From contig CAOLHI010001044.1 of assembly GCA_948474755.1 (NCBI GenBank), positions 496,001 through 560,000 on the forward strand: a stretch of 64,000 nt of DNA, in the 5' to 3' direction. This stretch comes from Ctenosaura bakeri. Its lineage: Eukaryota; Chordata; Lepidosauria; Squamata; Iguanidae. The notes beneath the pieces were generated by a model. That model had not been told where the DNA came from. It made no database searches and saw nothing but the letters and a program-made list of their open reading frames with translations. The position numbers and the translations under genes were made by a program. Positions 22,178-32,822 of this stretch are shown here, piece by piece. Each line of letters starts with the position of its first letter. Positions within the stretch are counted from its first letter, which is position 1.

Positions 22178-23219
22178 AATTACTTACTTGGAAGTAAATT
22201 GTCTTGAAAGTGTAGAAGATGCAGCATGGTCTATGTAGCCTTGGAGTCAATGCTTTCCCCCAGCTCTACAAACCCTTCATAATGAATTCTCTCCCTTTAG
22301 CTTCTAAAATATCTCCTCCTACTCCACATTTCAAAAGTTCATGTTCAACAAATACATACTAATTCACCATTGAAGATTTTTATGTCATCTTTCAGAGACA
22401 TGTGCTGTCATACTATAAACTATTTCTCTCTGTTTCCCATTCTCCAACCATTCTGTTTTGATCATTTCTAAACCCAAAACACAATACTGCACAAGATTAA
22501 CATCAAAAACATCTCTCTCTCAGGCTTTATTTTCTGTAGCAATTAGGCAAAAAGTTCTTTTGCTAATCCCTGAGCGTCCATCCCTGGACTAGTGACCCAT
22601 TTATACATTGCACAAGAACTGCTGAAGACAGGAACACTTCCTATCTGCACAACATTCCTCACCAGTTAAGAATGAAAGACATGCTACCAAGGCTAAAGGA
22701 GGATGAACTTAAACGTTTGTTTATAGTGGTTATGGCAGATTTCCAAGAATATTCAGGATAATTTACAACACAGGCAATTTAGCTTTGAAGAAAGTGAGGT
22801 CCTTCTCTCCTTGAAAAATCTGTTTCTTATTGTGTATTCCTCATGCTTATATCTCAAATGAAGTTAAGCATATTAGATGTGTGGGGGATGAGCCAACTGC
22901 TCCATATATTTGAAGAGATTTAGGTCCTATAGTGGGTTAAAGGAGCCGTGAATATTTGTCAGAGTACTCCAGTTTAGGGGCTAACTTATAAGCAAACATA
23001 GTAAGAGGGCCCAGATGTTTCTTTTTCTTTTTTTTCTTAACAAGAAGCCCACTTTGGAAGACGTGGATTGAGAGGTAAGAAGTGGCAAGAAGGAGGCTGA
23101 ACTCTCAGAATGCCATTTTCTGTTCCATGTTCCCCTCACTCTTACATGCACACAACTGAATTTCTTCTTGGAAGTGTAGCAGTGGTAGGAGGAAAGAAAA
23201 GGTGGGTAAAGCATATCCT
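22178..23219. other. Intronic DNA, nothing recognised
   Basis: No repeat boundary or coding signal was identified. Confidence 0.35.
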
Positions 23220-23600
23220 CTGACTGTCCAGATTTGTGGGGTGCAGTTCTGATTGATTTTCTGTCATTCCACTTTTTCACCTGCTTTTGAAATATCCCAG
23301 ATTCTCTCTCCTCCTCCCAATTTCCCCCTTTGTGTGCAGCTTACTTCGATTGCTGCAAACTGAATTGAAAGTACAAAAGTAGTTTGGATTCAATCAACTC
23401 AAGAGGGGAGGGGGGAGGAGAACAGAGGTAAAACCTTGCCCTTCCCAGTAGGCTTAGGCAAAAGCAAACTGCCGTAGTCTCTCCTAGCTTCTGTATTCTG
23501 CCTCAATAAGAACATTTGCCATCTTGACAACACTCTGCTGATGCTTGGTCACGTGTGTCCATGTTTCATCTGTGAAATGCTTGAGGGTATGGTGGGGTAA
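23220..23600 (+). repeat. Palindromic dispersed repeat, copy 1 (GCTGCAAACTGA..GTTTG type)
   Basis: Contains CAGCTTACTTCGATTGCTGC, AAAGTACAAAAGTAGTTTGG, CCTTCCCAGTAGGCTTAGGC and AAAAGCAAACTGCCG. The same blocks occur in the same order at 52455-52820. Part of the family forms an inverted repeat at 60676-60985. Class unknown; no coding capacity. Confidence 0.6.
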
Positions 23601-24717
23601 GAGTTACGCAACCCTCTTCCTTACCACTTCTCTACCTGAAACTCCCTGTCTCACAGCAGCCTCTGATTTTTAAAACAAAAATAGTGCAATCCCTACCATT
23701 AGGCAGAATGAAGCAGCCACCTCAAGCAGTAACTTACTTCACCAAGTTTACTTACTTTAGCAAGTAAATCCTTTAGCACATAATTCTTAACAAATAAAGT
23801 GTGGTAATTATAGTCACAAACTAGGACTAGAGACATCCGGATTAAAGCCCCCCTCAGGCTGACCTAGAGCTAGTTATTATCCTTCATAACCATATTTAAC
23901 ACTTTGTTGTGGAGATAAAATTGACAGAAGGGTTATCAGGCTCAATACTCTGAGCTTCTCCAAGGAAGAAAGCAATTAAGATCGAACGTATAAATACATA
24001 AAATATCTTTTTATGTGACCATGGTTCAATTACTTAGTAAAACCAACTTGGCCACAGATCAGCTGAGGGCCCCACCATCTGAAAGTCAGAACAAACATTT
24101 TGGTTCTCATTTGATATAAAGCTTGACTTAGCCAGAGGCAGGATGTCTTGTAGGAACCACAATAAGGCATATCTGAAAACCTAAGTGACAATGTCAGGAC
24201 CGCTGAGTGTGGTCTCAGATTAAGCTCCTCTGGGAGACTGTGAAGCATGAAGCTTACTACTCTTAGACTGGAGTTCTGAGAGGCAAAGCCTGATTCTTCT
24301 TCTCCAGTGCAACCACAATGGGCAGCAGGAAGCAGATCCATAGCTCAGTGGCCATCTCAGTTGGGGGAAGGGGAAGGGGGAGCTGTAATAGAGCACCATC
24401 TGGCCACCATTACACATGTGGGACACCATTTGGCTGCCATTACACATTACCCTAGATACCTTCTTGCACAAAATCCAAGACAGTACTTCCATTAGGGATG
24501 TGTCAGTGTTAGTTACCAAGTTACATTGGTTATATCAATGTAAGTTACCAAGAAGAATCTAGCCTTTGTGTGTATTCCACATCTTCCTCTGCTTCACCCC
24601 CACTAGTAACACTTCTCCCACTATTCCCAGGCCACAGTGTTGTCTTCTTAGGGCCAAATTTGCCCAAAGGCCCTCAAAAGATGAAGCCCCAGGCCACAGC
24701 ACGATGTTCCCTTTTAC
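23601..24717. other. TGFBR3 intron, proximal 3' part
   Basis: At 23691-23733 lies a scrap of the hAT-like family (CTACCATTAGGCAGAATG, then GCAGCCACCTCAAGCAG). A 24-bp segment (CACCATCTGGCCACCATTAC) is repeated at 24394 and 24424. The donor of the TGFBR3 exon sits at 24717-24716 on the minus strand. Confidence 0.5.
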
Positions 24718-24902
24718 CTCTCTCTCATGGTGGCCAAAACCTTCTTCAGAGTTCCTTAGATTGAGGACGTGAACTTCCTGTGGCAATCCAGCAGTCCCTT
24801 TGCTTGCACAGCCAGATAAGACTGTAAAACTCTCCAGCAGTGCTTGGACTGGGTGTGAGCTATTGACAGGTGACAATACACACTGACTTGTAGGCACAGG
24901 AC
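24718..24902 (-). CDS. TGFBR3: TGFBR3 (betaglycan) internal exon, N-terminal orphan domain
   Basis: Betaglycan is a single-pass membrane proteoglycan that binds TGF-beta (notably TGF-beta2) and inhibin and presents ligand to the type II receptor. This 185-bp exon encodes about 61 residues just after the signal peptide. The translation contains SHPVQALLESFTVLSGCAS and GLPQEVHVLNLR, which match the betaglycan N-terminus nearly residue for residue, including the cysteines in SQCVLSPV and SGCAS. Acceptor TACTCCACAG ends at 24903; donor GAG|GTAAAAG starts at 24717. The exon begins with two bases of a split codon (phase 1), fitting a preceding exon that ends the signal peptide with Gly, and ends on a codon boundary. 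A potential N-glycosylation site (NSS) is present. Flanking exons are outside or unrecognised. Confidence 0.96.
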
Positions 24903-26804
24903 CTGTGGAGTAAATGACAAATGAACAACGCTGTGAGGAACAAGGTTTTAGAAACAGGCAAAAATTTTCATGGAGCCTAAAATACTGGAAGTTGAATTTC
25001 TGGTGATTTGAAACAAGAGTCTATGATACCACAACATTCACTTTCTGAAATGGCTTATTTCAGTGCCCCTGCTGGGTTTACAACTACAGTGCCCCTGCTG
25101 CTGTCCTCAGTTTTCAGTAAGCCTGTTTAGAATTGCAGTGCAAGGATCCTATAGCACTTTCATTGAGTAAATCCCACAAAACTCAGTTGTTTACATCCAA
25201 ACACTATATAATGATTAAACTGGAAATCATGAATTCTAACAGAATTTACACAGGATTATAGCCTTTGGGGACACTTGAGTCTCACTGGATTTAATCCATT
25301 GTTACAAGTACAGCTATCCTTAATGTGTTCTCCTAGGCCAAGTACGACTGAAGCAATTTGTGGTTTTTCTAAACTGTACTACTTCCTAATCTAATGATGT
25401 TCAGTTCTTACAGGTTAGACCTGTGATGGGAAAGTTCAAAATCTGGCTCAGCCAGAAATTCACTGTGTGGTCTCAGCAAACACCTTTCCACCTACATATC
25501 CTAATCTGCAAAGCAGGAATGATGCTTTCTTGCAAGATTGGATTGTGCATAATTCTATGCAACATAAACACTAGCATCTCAGATTAGACGATTAAGAGGG
25601 ATTTTAAGTAAAATACTACCATGGAAGAAAAAAGCAGGCATTTTTGCACACGTATTTATTAAATATAATAAATACACATTGTCTGCTTCCTTCTGATGTT
25701 GCATTGATCTATAATTCAAATGTTGCTCAGGTAAACTGCGACAATACCTCAAACATTCATCACCAAAAGAGCAGGCAAGACTGGGTGCTTGGTTTATTGG
25801 ATCTGATAGTATTTACCTAAGTTAATAACAGCCTTTTCTAGCTTCAAATTCAGTGTATGTCATTGAATATACTCTCATGATGTGGTATAGTTTCATATTC
25901 TTTCAGCCTTGTATAACACACTGTGGTGAAGCTATAGCTAAACAGCATGACAGCTGAAGTGAGTTTACATACAAAGTACATCTGCAGGAAGCTAAACCAA
26001 GGCAAATATTTATGGAAAGCCACTCTGCTTCCCCAGATCTATGCACAAGCCCACAGTGATCGTCAGAGATTCTGGCTGTTTTTCATTCCAGAGGTCACTG
26101 AAGTAGGACTGTGGTTTTAGCGCTTGCCTCACATACTTCAGCATTAATCAGGAACTTAAGTCAATATAACTAAATTCAAATTAAGAAGGAAAAAAATGAT
26201 AAGATCAGTGTAGGATACACCTCCTCCTACAGGAATCCCTCATCACATCCGTGATGAAGAGATATACTGTAGAAGGTTCTACTTCTAAATGAAATGTGTT
26301 CCTGTCTTCTCCAGGTTTGGTATAATCTCACTCAGTATGTTTCATGGCTCAGTGGGGACTTGAGCTTGGATTTCTCAAGTCCCAGACTTATGGTGGGTTC
26401 TAATTTCCACACTAGTAGGACAGTGAATCTACACTTCATTTTAAAGGAAGTATTCAAGGTACTGATATATATCCCCCAAAATAGATTCAGTGCCTTGGAG
26501 AGCTCATAGGAAATCTGGAATAAAAACTGAAATAAAATAATTGCATTCAACATGGAAACCATCATCCATGCTTGTGACCGCATCAGGCAGCAGAGCTGGA
26601 ATATCATGAAAGGGCATCAAATTATCAGTTATTCAATTTGTTAATGCTGTCCTAAATTCAATCTCCAGTTCCAATTAGAACAGACCCACTAATGCTCAAT
26701 GGTAAGTCAACATTTATATAAATACCACCCAATGATACTACTTTAGATAGGAACAGTAATTTGGATTCATGTTACTATACTTTTACTACAAAAGATGGAA
26801 ATAT
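24903..26804. other. TGFBR3 intron, proximal 5' part
   Basis: Starts with the exon's polypyrimidine/acceptor region. At about 25105-25260 a diverged GCAATCCTAT-type MITE is suggested by GCAGTGCAAGGATCCTATAG, GAGTAAATCCCAC and CAGGATTATAGCC. No further exon was recognised. Confidence 0.45.
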
Positions 26805-26811
26805 CACTGGA

Positions 26812-27022
26812 TTTGTTGTTGTTCTGTGACTTTAAGTTTCTAACTTAAGAGGAACTCATCACAGAGTTTTCTTGTCAAGATTTGTTTACAAGATCTGTTC
26901 AACGTGTTTGCCTTAGCCTTCTTCTGATGCTCAGATATGTGATTTCCTCAAAGTCAGCCAGTGGGTTTCCACGGCTGAGCAGGGAGCTGAACCCTGTTCT
27001 CCAGAGTCCACTGCTCACTGGC
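26812..27022 (-). mobile_element. tRNA-derived SINE, minus strand, near full length
   Basis: The left edge is TTTGTTGTTGTT (reverse of the CAA tail), followed by a diverged RTE-type tail; the right part is the tRNA-like head with GGTTCAGCTCCC in the B-box position. CACTGG and TTTG occur at both edges (about 26805 and 27016) but overlap the SINE's own start, so the target duplication is ambiguous. Confidence 0.75.
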
Positions 27023-28321
27023 TTTGGATGCTATGAATCTTGACCTAGATAGATCAGTAGTTGGAATGGGGTGACCATTTCCTGCTCAGATCATAAATGT
27101 CTTGCAACATTCCCAGTCCCAAAAGGCTTCAGACAGCCATATACATGCTCACAATCCTGTGTCTGTGTCACCATGCACAATAGGAAAAAAAATGCACTGA
27201 CCATCTATTGTCTCGGAGTCCCCATTCCCCCCTCCAACCCTCATGCTTTCAGCATCAAAATAAATTCTTCCTTGCTGTGGCAGCTTTCTTATCCATTGCC
27301 AAACCATATACCAACTACTATGTAAAGCATGCTTGCAAAAATTTTTGGAGCCACATCATGGTGTTCTTGCCCAAAACCATCCTCAATCATGGGCATCCTC
27401 CTATATATATATTTACCATTCACAGAAGGCTCTTCTGCCGGCCCTGATTAGGAATAATTATTTTAATTCCTTTCTCACTAAGAAAGGTCTGTGTATTCAC
27501 AGTTTAAAAACTCCTAACTACCCCTTCACTTGATTTGAGATGCATTCATTTCAGTATGCTGAAAACAGCTCTCTGCCTATCTCCTAAAATGTTTATGGCT
27601 CAGCTTCTTGTTAAAACAAGAATGTTCCTGCAATCTTGCCCTAGCATTTCCCTAAAAATTTTAACTGCCGGGCAGTATAAAAATCTATGAAACAGAGAAA
27701 ATAAATGAGTACCTTACAACATGCCTGCAGCTATATTTGCATTAATTAACATAATTAATTGGCCATTTTAAAGCCCAATAAAAATGTATAGCAGGCTAAG
27801 AATTTTTAAGGTAGCACCAGTAATATGACAGGTATCATGGCATTTTTAAAAGAATTGTCTATTCACTCACTCAGAAGATTCACGAATGTAAACTTCACTA
27901 CATTCAGATTGTGTTGAAAGTGATTTTAAAAAAAGATGTTACTACAAAACTACAAATACATTTGCGTATCAGTCTCTCAGCAATTTTTATTATTCTGCCC
28001 ACCAAGACGAAATATTTGAATTCAAACAAAGAAAAATCCCCAGACCTCTTGTCAAAGCTTAGAAAAACTGACTGAAAAACAAAGCTGGTCTCAGGCTGAA
28101 AAGGACATATATTGGAGATTATTTTTATTTTTGGTTTGCAGTAACTTGCAGTAGACATTAAAACTAGGGTGGAAATCATGCAAAACACGATTGAATTGTG
28201 TGTGTCTGTCTCCATTGAGTATCTATTTGGACACACAATCATTACTTTAAAAATGCCTTGACAAGTATACTGTAAGCAGCAGTTGTGGAATTATTAAGAT
28301 GCATTGCCACGGTTTTCTCTT
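27023..28321. other. Intronic DNA; one AT-rich block resembling a conserved element
   Basis: No repeats were recognised. The stretch 27720-27800 holds several ATTA/TAAT cores close together (ATTAATTAACATAATTAATT), a pattern often seen in homeodomain-binding conserved noncoding elements. Nothing coding was seen. Confidence 0.35.
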
Positions 28322-28501
28322 GGCCATTTCCACACAAGGCTGTTATAGCGCTATGATTCCACTTTCAACACCCTATGGAATCCTGGGGTTTGCAATTTAG
28401 GGAGGGGCCAGCTGGCCCCTCCTTAAACTGCAAACCCCAGGATTCCATAGGATGTTGAAAGTAGAATCATAGCACTGTAACAGCCTAGTGCGGAAACAAC
28501 C
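28322..28501. mobile_element. Foldback MITE (GGCCATTTCCACAC termini), copy 1
   Basis: The two halves are nearly perfect inverted complements around 28411: left arm CTATGATTCCACTTTCAACA, right arm TGTTGAAAGTAGAATCATAG, and GGATTCCATAGG against CCTATGGAATCC. The ends read GGCCATTTCC and GGAAACAACC. No coding capacity. Possible short duplication CTT, not certain. Confidence 0.8.
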
Positions 28502-28610
28502 TTGGTCAAACGGCAGGGTGACCAAGTCACAATAAGTTTTCCCACATAAAAGAGTTTAATCCCTATCTTGACCGTTGCAATGCTGATGCCTCATCCCTGA
28601 ACCACATGAT

Positions 28611-28795
28611 GTTGTTGTTGCTGTTTTGTGCCTTCAAGTCATTTCCAACTTATGGCAACCCTAAGGTGAACCTATCACAAGGTTTTCTGGGACTGAGAGT
28701 GTGTGAGATGCCCTGGGTCACCTGTTGGGCTTCCATGGTTGAGTGGGGAATCGAACCTTGGTCCCCAGGGTTGTAGTCCAGTACTCAAACCACTA
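28611..28795 (-). mobile_element. tRNA-derived SINE, minus strand
   Basis: The left edge has GTTGTTGTTGCTG (reverse of the tail), then the RTE-type tail reading TTCAAGTCATTTCCAACTTATGG. The right part contains GGGGAATCGAACCTTGG, the reverse of a good B box. The very 5' end (GCCAGTG) is lost. Confidence 0.88.
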
Positions 28796-30304
28796 AAAGG
28801 AAGACCTCATTCGTGTTAGGAGTGAACAAATGCAGTCCACAGGCTGCATGTTAACCTTTCACTGTGTTTATGTTCTGTCAGCTCCCAGATGTCCCCACTT
28901 TGATATCCCTACATTTTTTTTTTCAGGAAAAACGTGAGTTTTCCTCCAGAAGTAGCAGTTTTATAGAAAAAGAGCATCCAGGGTTCCCCCAAAGCCCTAA
29001 ACAAAACAGAAGAAAACAAATACTGGACATCAATCTCTGATCCCTTGATTCCCCCCCCCAATATATTTGCCCTGGTAGGGTCTGCAGTAGGTCCTGGAAT
29101 GAAAAAAGTAGCCCCCAGACTACTGGAGACTGACTATCCCAGCTTTATATCTCTGTCCTTCTTATTTCATCAGCTGAGGCAGACCAAGAAATCCACCTTT
29201 TTGTATTGCCCTGCCCACTCCCTTCACCATTAGACTGTTGGTTAATTCTGAATTATTTACAATACAAACCTATACAATTAAAGCATCCTGCAGTGCTGCT
29301 AAAAGAAGAAGAAAAAAGAAAAGAAAATGTATATTCCTTTTCTAATATAACAGGATTCCTCCCCCCTCCCTTCTGCCCTTCCCCATAGCTACATACTTCT
29401 AATGAAAGAACATAATTCTCAAACTAACATCTGGAAATTATTGGATATTCTTTTAGTGCCCTTATTTCCCATATCACCAGGCTCCTAATGTTTAACGTGT
29501 GTTGTGCTGTAATAAAGCAACAAAGATGTGAGGAGAGGAGGGGATATTATAGCCTTGAAGCCAAGATATAACAACGAAGAGGATTTGACTCTGCTTCTAA
29601 TATTTGACAATACAGAGTGTTCTATTTCCATAGAGAATGCTTTGGGGTTGTCAGCTGAAAAATCATGATCCAGTCTCACAAATTGCAGGAAATGCATACT
29701 GCAAACTCTGGAGTACATTAAATATGTCCTGCTGAATTTCCCACTCCAAATTTAAAGACTGCTCTAGTGGAATCCAGAGTTTGCATAGAAAAAAAGTACA
29801 AGTTCATTAGCAAAAATTCATAGGAGAAACTGTTTGCAGTGCCCAGAACCATACGCGGGTGACATTCAAGAAGTTTCCCTCAAAGGCAAAAAGAAAAAAG
29901 AAAGAAAAAAGGGTGGAACAAACAGACTTCAGAAGTACCAGTGATATTTGTACTGTCATTTCTTGAAAAGATACAAATTGCCACCTTCCCAATTCATAGT
30001 CTGTGGGGATCTAAATGGTACTGAAGGCTTTTCATGTCTAAAAGCCATGCCTCTATAAAAACCTTAACTGTAAAAATCTACACTAAACAGTGATGAGCAT
30101 TCAGAAAAGACAGCTGAAGACTGGCATACAACAAGCCTAAAGGCAAGTGAAATGTGTTACATAAAACCATATACAAAATAGGATCTCTGGTCTCCATAGT
30201 CCCCTACTAGACCCCTCTTGACAGCAATGCAGTGGACATGAGCGATGACATCCTCTCTCCCCACCCCAGTTCCACCTTTTCAAGAACATCTTCTTATAAC
30301 CTTA
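28796..30304. other. Intronic DNA, nothing recognised
   Basis: Contains a T-run near 28915, a C-run near 29053 and an A/G-rich stretch near 29887. No supported gene or repeat. Confidence 0.4.
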
Positions 30305-30454
30305 GGCCATTTCCACACTAGCCTGTTATCCTATGGAATCCAGAGGTTTGCAGTTTAGGAAGTGGCTGCTCCCTAAACTGCAAACTCCAGGATTCCATAG
30401 GATGTTGAAAGTGGAATAATAGTGCTATAACAGGCTAGTGCAGAAATGGCCTTA
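30302..30454. mobile_element. Foldback MITE (GGCCATTTCC termini), copy 2, with TTA duplication
   Basis: The element 30305-30451 starts GGCCATTTCCACACTAGCC and ends GGCTAGTGCAGAAATGGCC, perfect inverted complements over most of the terminus. TTA lies on each side (30302-30304, 30452-30454), the 3-bp duplication typical of PIF/Harbinger transposition. The interior is the same palindrome as copy 1 with a deletion in the left arm. Confidence 0.8.
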
Positions 30455-30994
30455 GTCCTCAGTCCAAGCCTCTATCCAATGTGCTTCTATCCCCTCCTGT
30501 CAAAAGGTATGACACCATTCCACTGACATGAGAGCCACCAGCCACTCTGTTCCCAATTTGTCATGAATCTATTCAGTGAGTCAAAAGTGGACCTTGAAGA
30601 AGAGGGCATTAATAGAGAGTGTGGTGCTGCTAAGAAGCAGTGGCTACAGAGAACTAACATAGCCTGGACAAAGCAATGGTATAGTTCAGTCCGAGGGGCA
30701 GTCATGAGGGACATCACCACAGATCTAATACATTTTCTAATCTAATACATTTTCACTGAACTTATTCCATCAGGAGTCATTGTTTTTAAAGTGTCTGAAT
30801 AAAGAAACAGAAGTAGCAGCTGGAGATATGGAGGCACAGGTAAGGAAGAAAGCAATTAAAATTATTCATTATTTAAAGTATTAAAGAAGGATGGTCAACT
30901 CCCTGAACAGCTGGCAATACTGACATGCAGATGGTCACTGGAGGGGAGTTCAGCATCACAATCTGAATACAATCAGGATCTGTACAAGCTTCTC
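30455..30994. other. Intronic DNA, nothing recognised
   Basis: One short tandem echo, TCTAATACATTTTC, occurs twice near 30724 and 30740. Otherwise no feature. Confidence 0.4.
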
Positions 30995-31122
30995 CTTATT
31001 TGGTGCCCTCCAGATGTGTCAGACTAAAGGGCTCTGGATCAGGAAGCCATACTGGCTGGAGAGGATGAAAGTTACAGTCCTACAAATCTGGTGGGCACCA
31101 GATTAGTAGAAGGCTGATCCAC
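30995..31122. repeat. MITE fragment, GCCCTCCAGATGTG family
   Basis: The left end reads TTTGGTGCCCTCCAGATGTG and the right end ACAAATCTGGTGGGCACCAG, imperfect inverted complements, with CCATACTGGCTGG in the centre. It belongs to the same group as 5215 and 58181. Confidence 0.55.
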
Positions 31123-31469
31123 ACGCTTCAAAACCACCATATTCTTGACTTACCCCACTTTAAAAAGTAAGAGAAACTTAACCTTGTGCTCTCTGCAATG
31201 GGATACAGCCATGGATTCTGCAATAGTGCTACTTTTTCTCATGTACCATCCTGTCTCTCACAACATCCCACTGCAACCTGTCTCAGAAAGAGGTTATTTC
31301 TTGCAGTCTTCTCGGTTTTAGTCACATCAGCCATTCTCCCAAACAGCCTTTTGTGTTACTCCTTTTCTCAGTAACATAGGAATGTTGTTGCCTCTCACAT
31401 TAATCTCCCATTGTGGTCTGGCAGAAATGTATGGCCTGCCACAGAAACAGTCTAAACCTTGCTCGATGC

Positions 31470-31692
31470 AGTTAGCATTTTGATAAGACATCACATCACA
31501 TCTGATCTTGGAAGCTAAGCAGAGGACAGCTCTGGTTAGTACTTGCCAACAAATACCAGGTACTGTAGGCCATATTTCAGAGGAAGAAACTCGCAAAACC
31601 ACTTCTGAGTGCTCCTTGCGTAAGAAAACCCTATGAATTCATGGGGTTGCCATAAGTTGACAGGTGACTGGAAGGCACTTAACACACATACA
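31470..31692 (+). mobile_element. 5S-rRNA-derived SINE, copy 2
   Basis: Contains TCTGATCTTGGAAGCTAAGC, an almost unchanged 5S rRNA stretch (5S: TGATCTCGGAAGCTAAGC), then GGTTAGTACTTGCC and TACCAGGTACTGTAGGC. The SINE-specific part (TATTTCAGAGGAAGAAACTC) and the tail GGGGTTGCCATAAGTTGACA, GGTGACTGGAAGGCACTTAA follow. It is better preserved in the 5S segment than the copy at 17158. I did not find an unambiguous target duplication, so the left boundary is approximate. Confidence 0.88.
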
Positions 31693-32083
31693 ATGCTCTC
31701 TTGGAAGAATAAATGCAAAATAATTATTTTCCATTTTAAAACATTTGAATGCTTTCCCCTGCTTTCAACACCCCGCTCCCTCTTCCAAATGTTTATACAG
31801 TGCCAAATTCTGTTAATAATTCTGTATCCCGGTTCCTAAGTAAAATTGTGACAACTTAACTTATGAATTGAGACACAAAATTATTAACTTGAGAAAAGTA
31901 TAACTGTCAAAAGAAGTTTCTATTTATGTAGGGAGTGAGCTGAATGCGGAGGAGTCCACGTTATGGAGCAAACTAATTCAAACAAGATTTTCACTTTACA
32001 TTCATTCTTCTAACAAAACAGGAAACACTTCATCCATCGATATAGTAAACTACAAACCAATACAGAAAGATAACTGCAGTTTA
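31693..32083. other. Intronic DNA, nothing recognised
   Basis: AT-rich and without repeat or coding signature. Confidence 0.4.
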
Positions 32084-32172
32084 CAGGACAATCCTATACA
32101 TGTGTACTAAAAAGTAATTCCCCTTGAGTTCAGTGGGGATTACTCCCAGGTAAATAGGTATAGGATTGCAGC
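32084..32172. repeat. Short squamate MITE (ACAATCCTATAC..GTATAGGATTGCAGC)
   Basis: The left end CAGGACAATCCTATACATG is matched by the right end GGTATAGGATTGCAGC as inverted complements (CAATCCTATAC / GTATAGGATTG). The middle has AAAAGTAATTCCCCTTGAG, TTCAGTGGGGATTACTCCC and AGGTAAATAGG. Fragments of this family lie at 13794, about 25105 and about 45085. Confidence 0.7.
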
Positions 32173-32469
32173 TGTTAGCTATTTCTTTCAAATGTTTAAT
32201 AGAAAGCAAAAACTAGATGAATAATAAGCCTCTTTTGATGCCACATCTGTTGAGCACAATACATGCAATACAACCCAAGATGCAACATCTGTACCGAGTA
32301 AACAAAGAAGTATTTGAGACCAGATGTACCAAACCCCCTGCCAAGATAATACTCCTATTGGCAACATTTGTGGCAATTCAGTTTACAAATAAAAGTGCTG
32401 CTGAGCCTGAGGTGCTGTTCATACATTATTTGGAAACTGGGTTTTAGAAACAACCAACCAACTAAGGAC

Positions 32470-32555
32470 ATGCAATTCCTAGAAAAAGTTCCTTTTTGGG
32501 GAATGCTGGGTGGGAGAACATGGAAGCTACACTCCAAAAAAGGCACTTTTTGAAG
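32470..32555. repeat. Small foldback MITE (AAAGTTCCTTTTT arms)
   Basis: CTAGAAAAAGTTCCTTTTTGG on the left is answered by CCAAAAAAGGCACTTTTTGAAG on the right, around a short GAATGCTGGGTGGGAGAA core. It is similar in plan to the element at 63170-63300. Confidence 0.5.
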
Positions 32556-32609
32556 TTCTGCCTCAGAGTACATGATTGGGCTACTGTTGACTAAACGCTC
32601 CTATTTGGC

Positions 32610-32822
32610 ATTGTGTAAGACAGCCATCATGATATAATGTTTTGAGTGTGGGACTACAACCCTGGTAGGGTTTGATTCCCCACTCAGCCATGGAAACCTG
32701 CTGGGTGACCATAGGTGCATTATACTCTCTTAGCCCCAGAAAACCAGACGATAGGTTTGTCTTAGGGTTGCCATAAATCAGAAACAACTTGAAGGTATAC
32801 AACAACAACAACATTCTGTAAG
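32610..32822 (+). mobile_element. tRNA-derived SINE with 10-bp target-site duplication
   Basis: The body is about 32620-32812: CAGCCATCATGATATAATG head, GGGTTTGATTCCCCAC in the B-box position, the GCCATGGAAA core, then GGGTTGCCATAAATCAGAAAC and a CAACAACAACAACA tail. ATTGTGTAAG (32610-32619) and ATTCTGTAAG (32813-32822) flank it with one mismatch. Confidence 0.9.

Noticed and set aside
24030..24341. Minus-strand 103-codon frame next to the TGFBR3 exon, considered as the following exon
   Set aside because: The translation shows no resemblance to betaglycan and no suitable splice pair was found.
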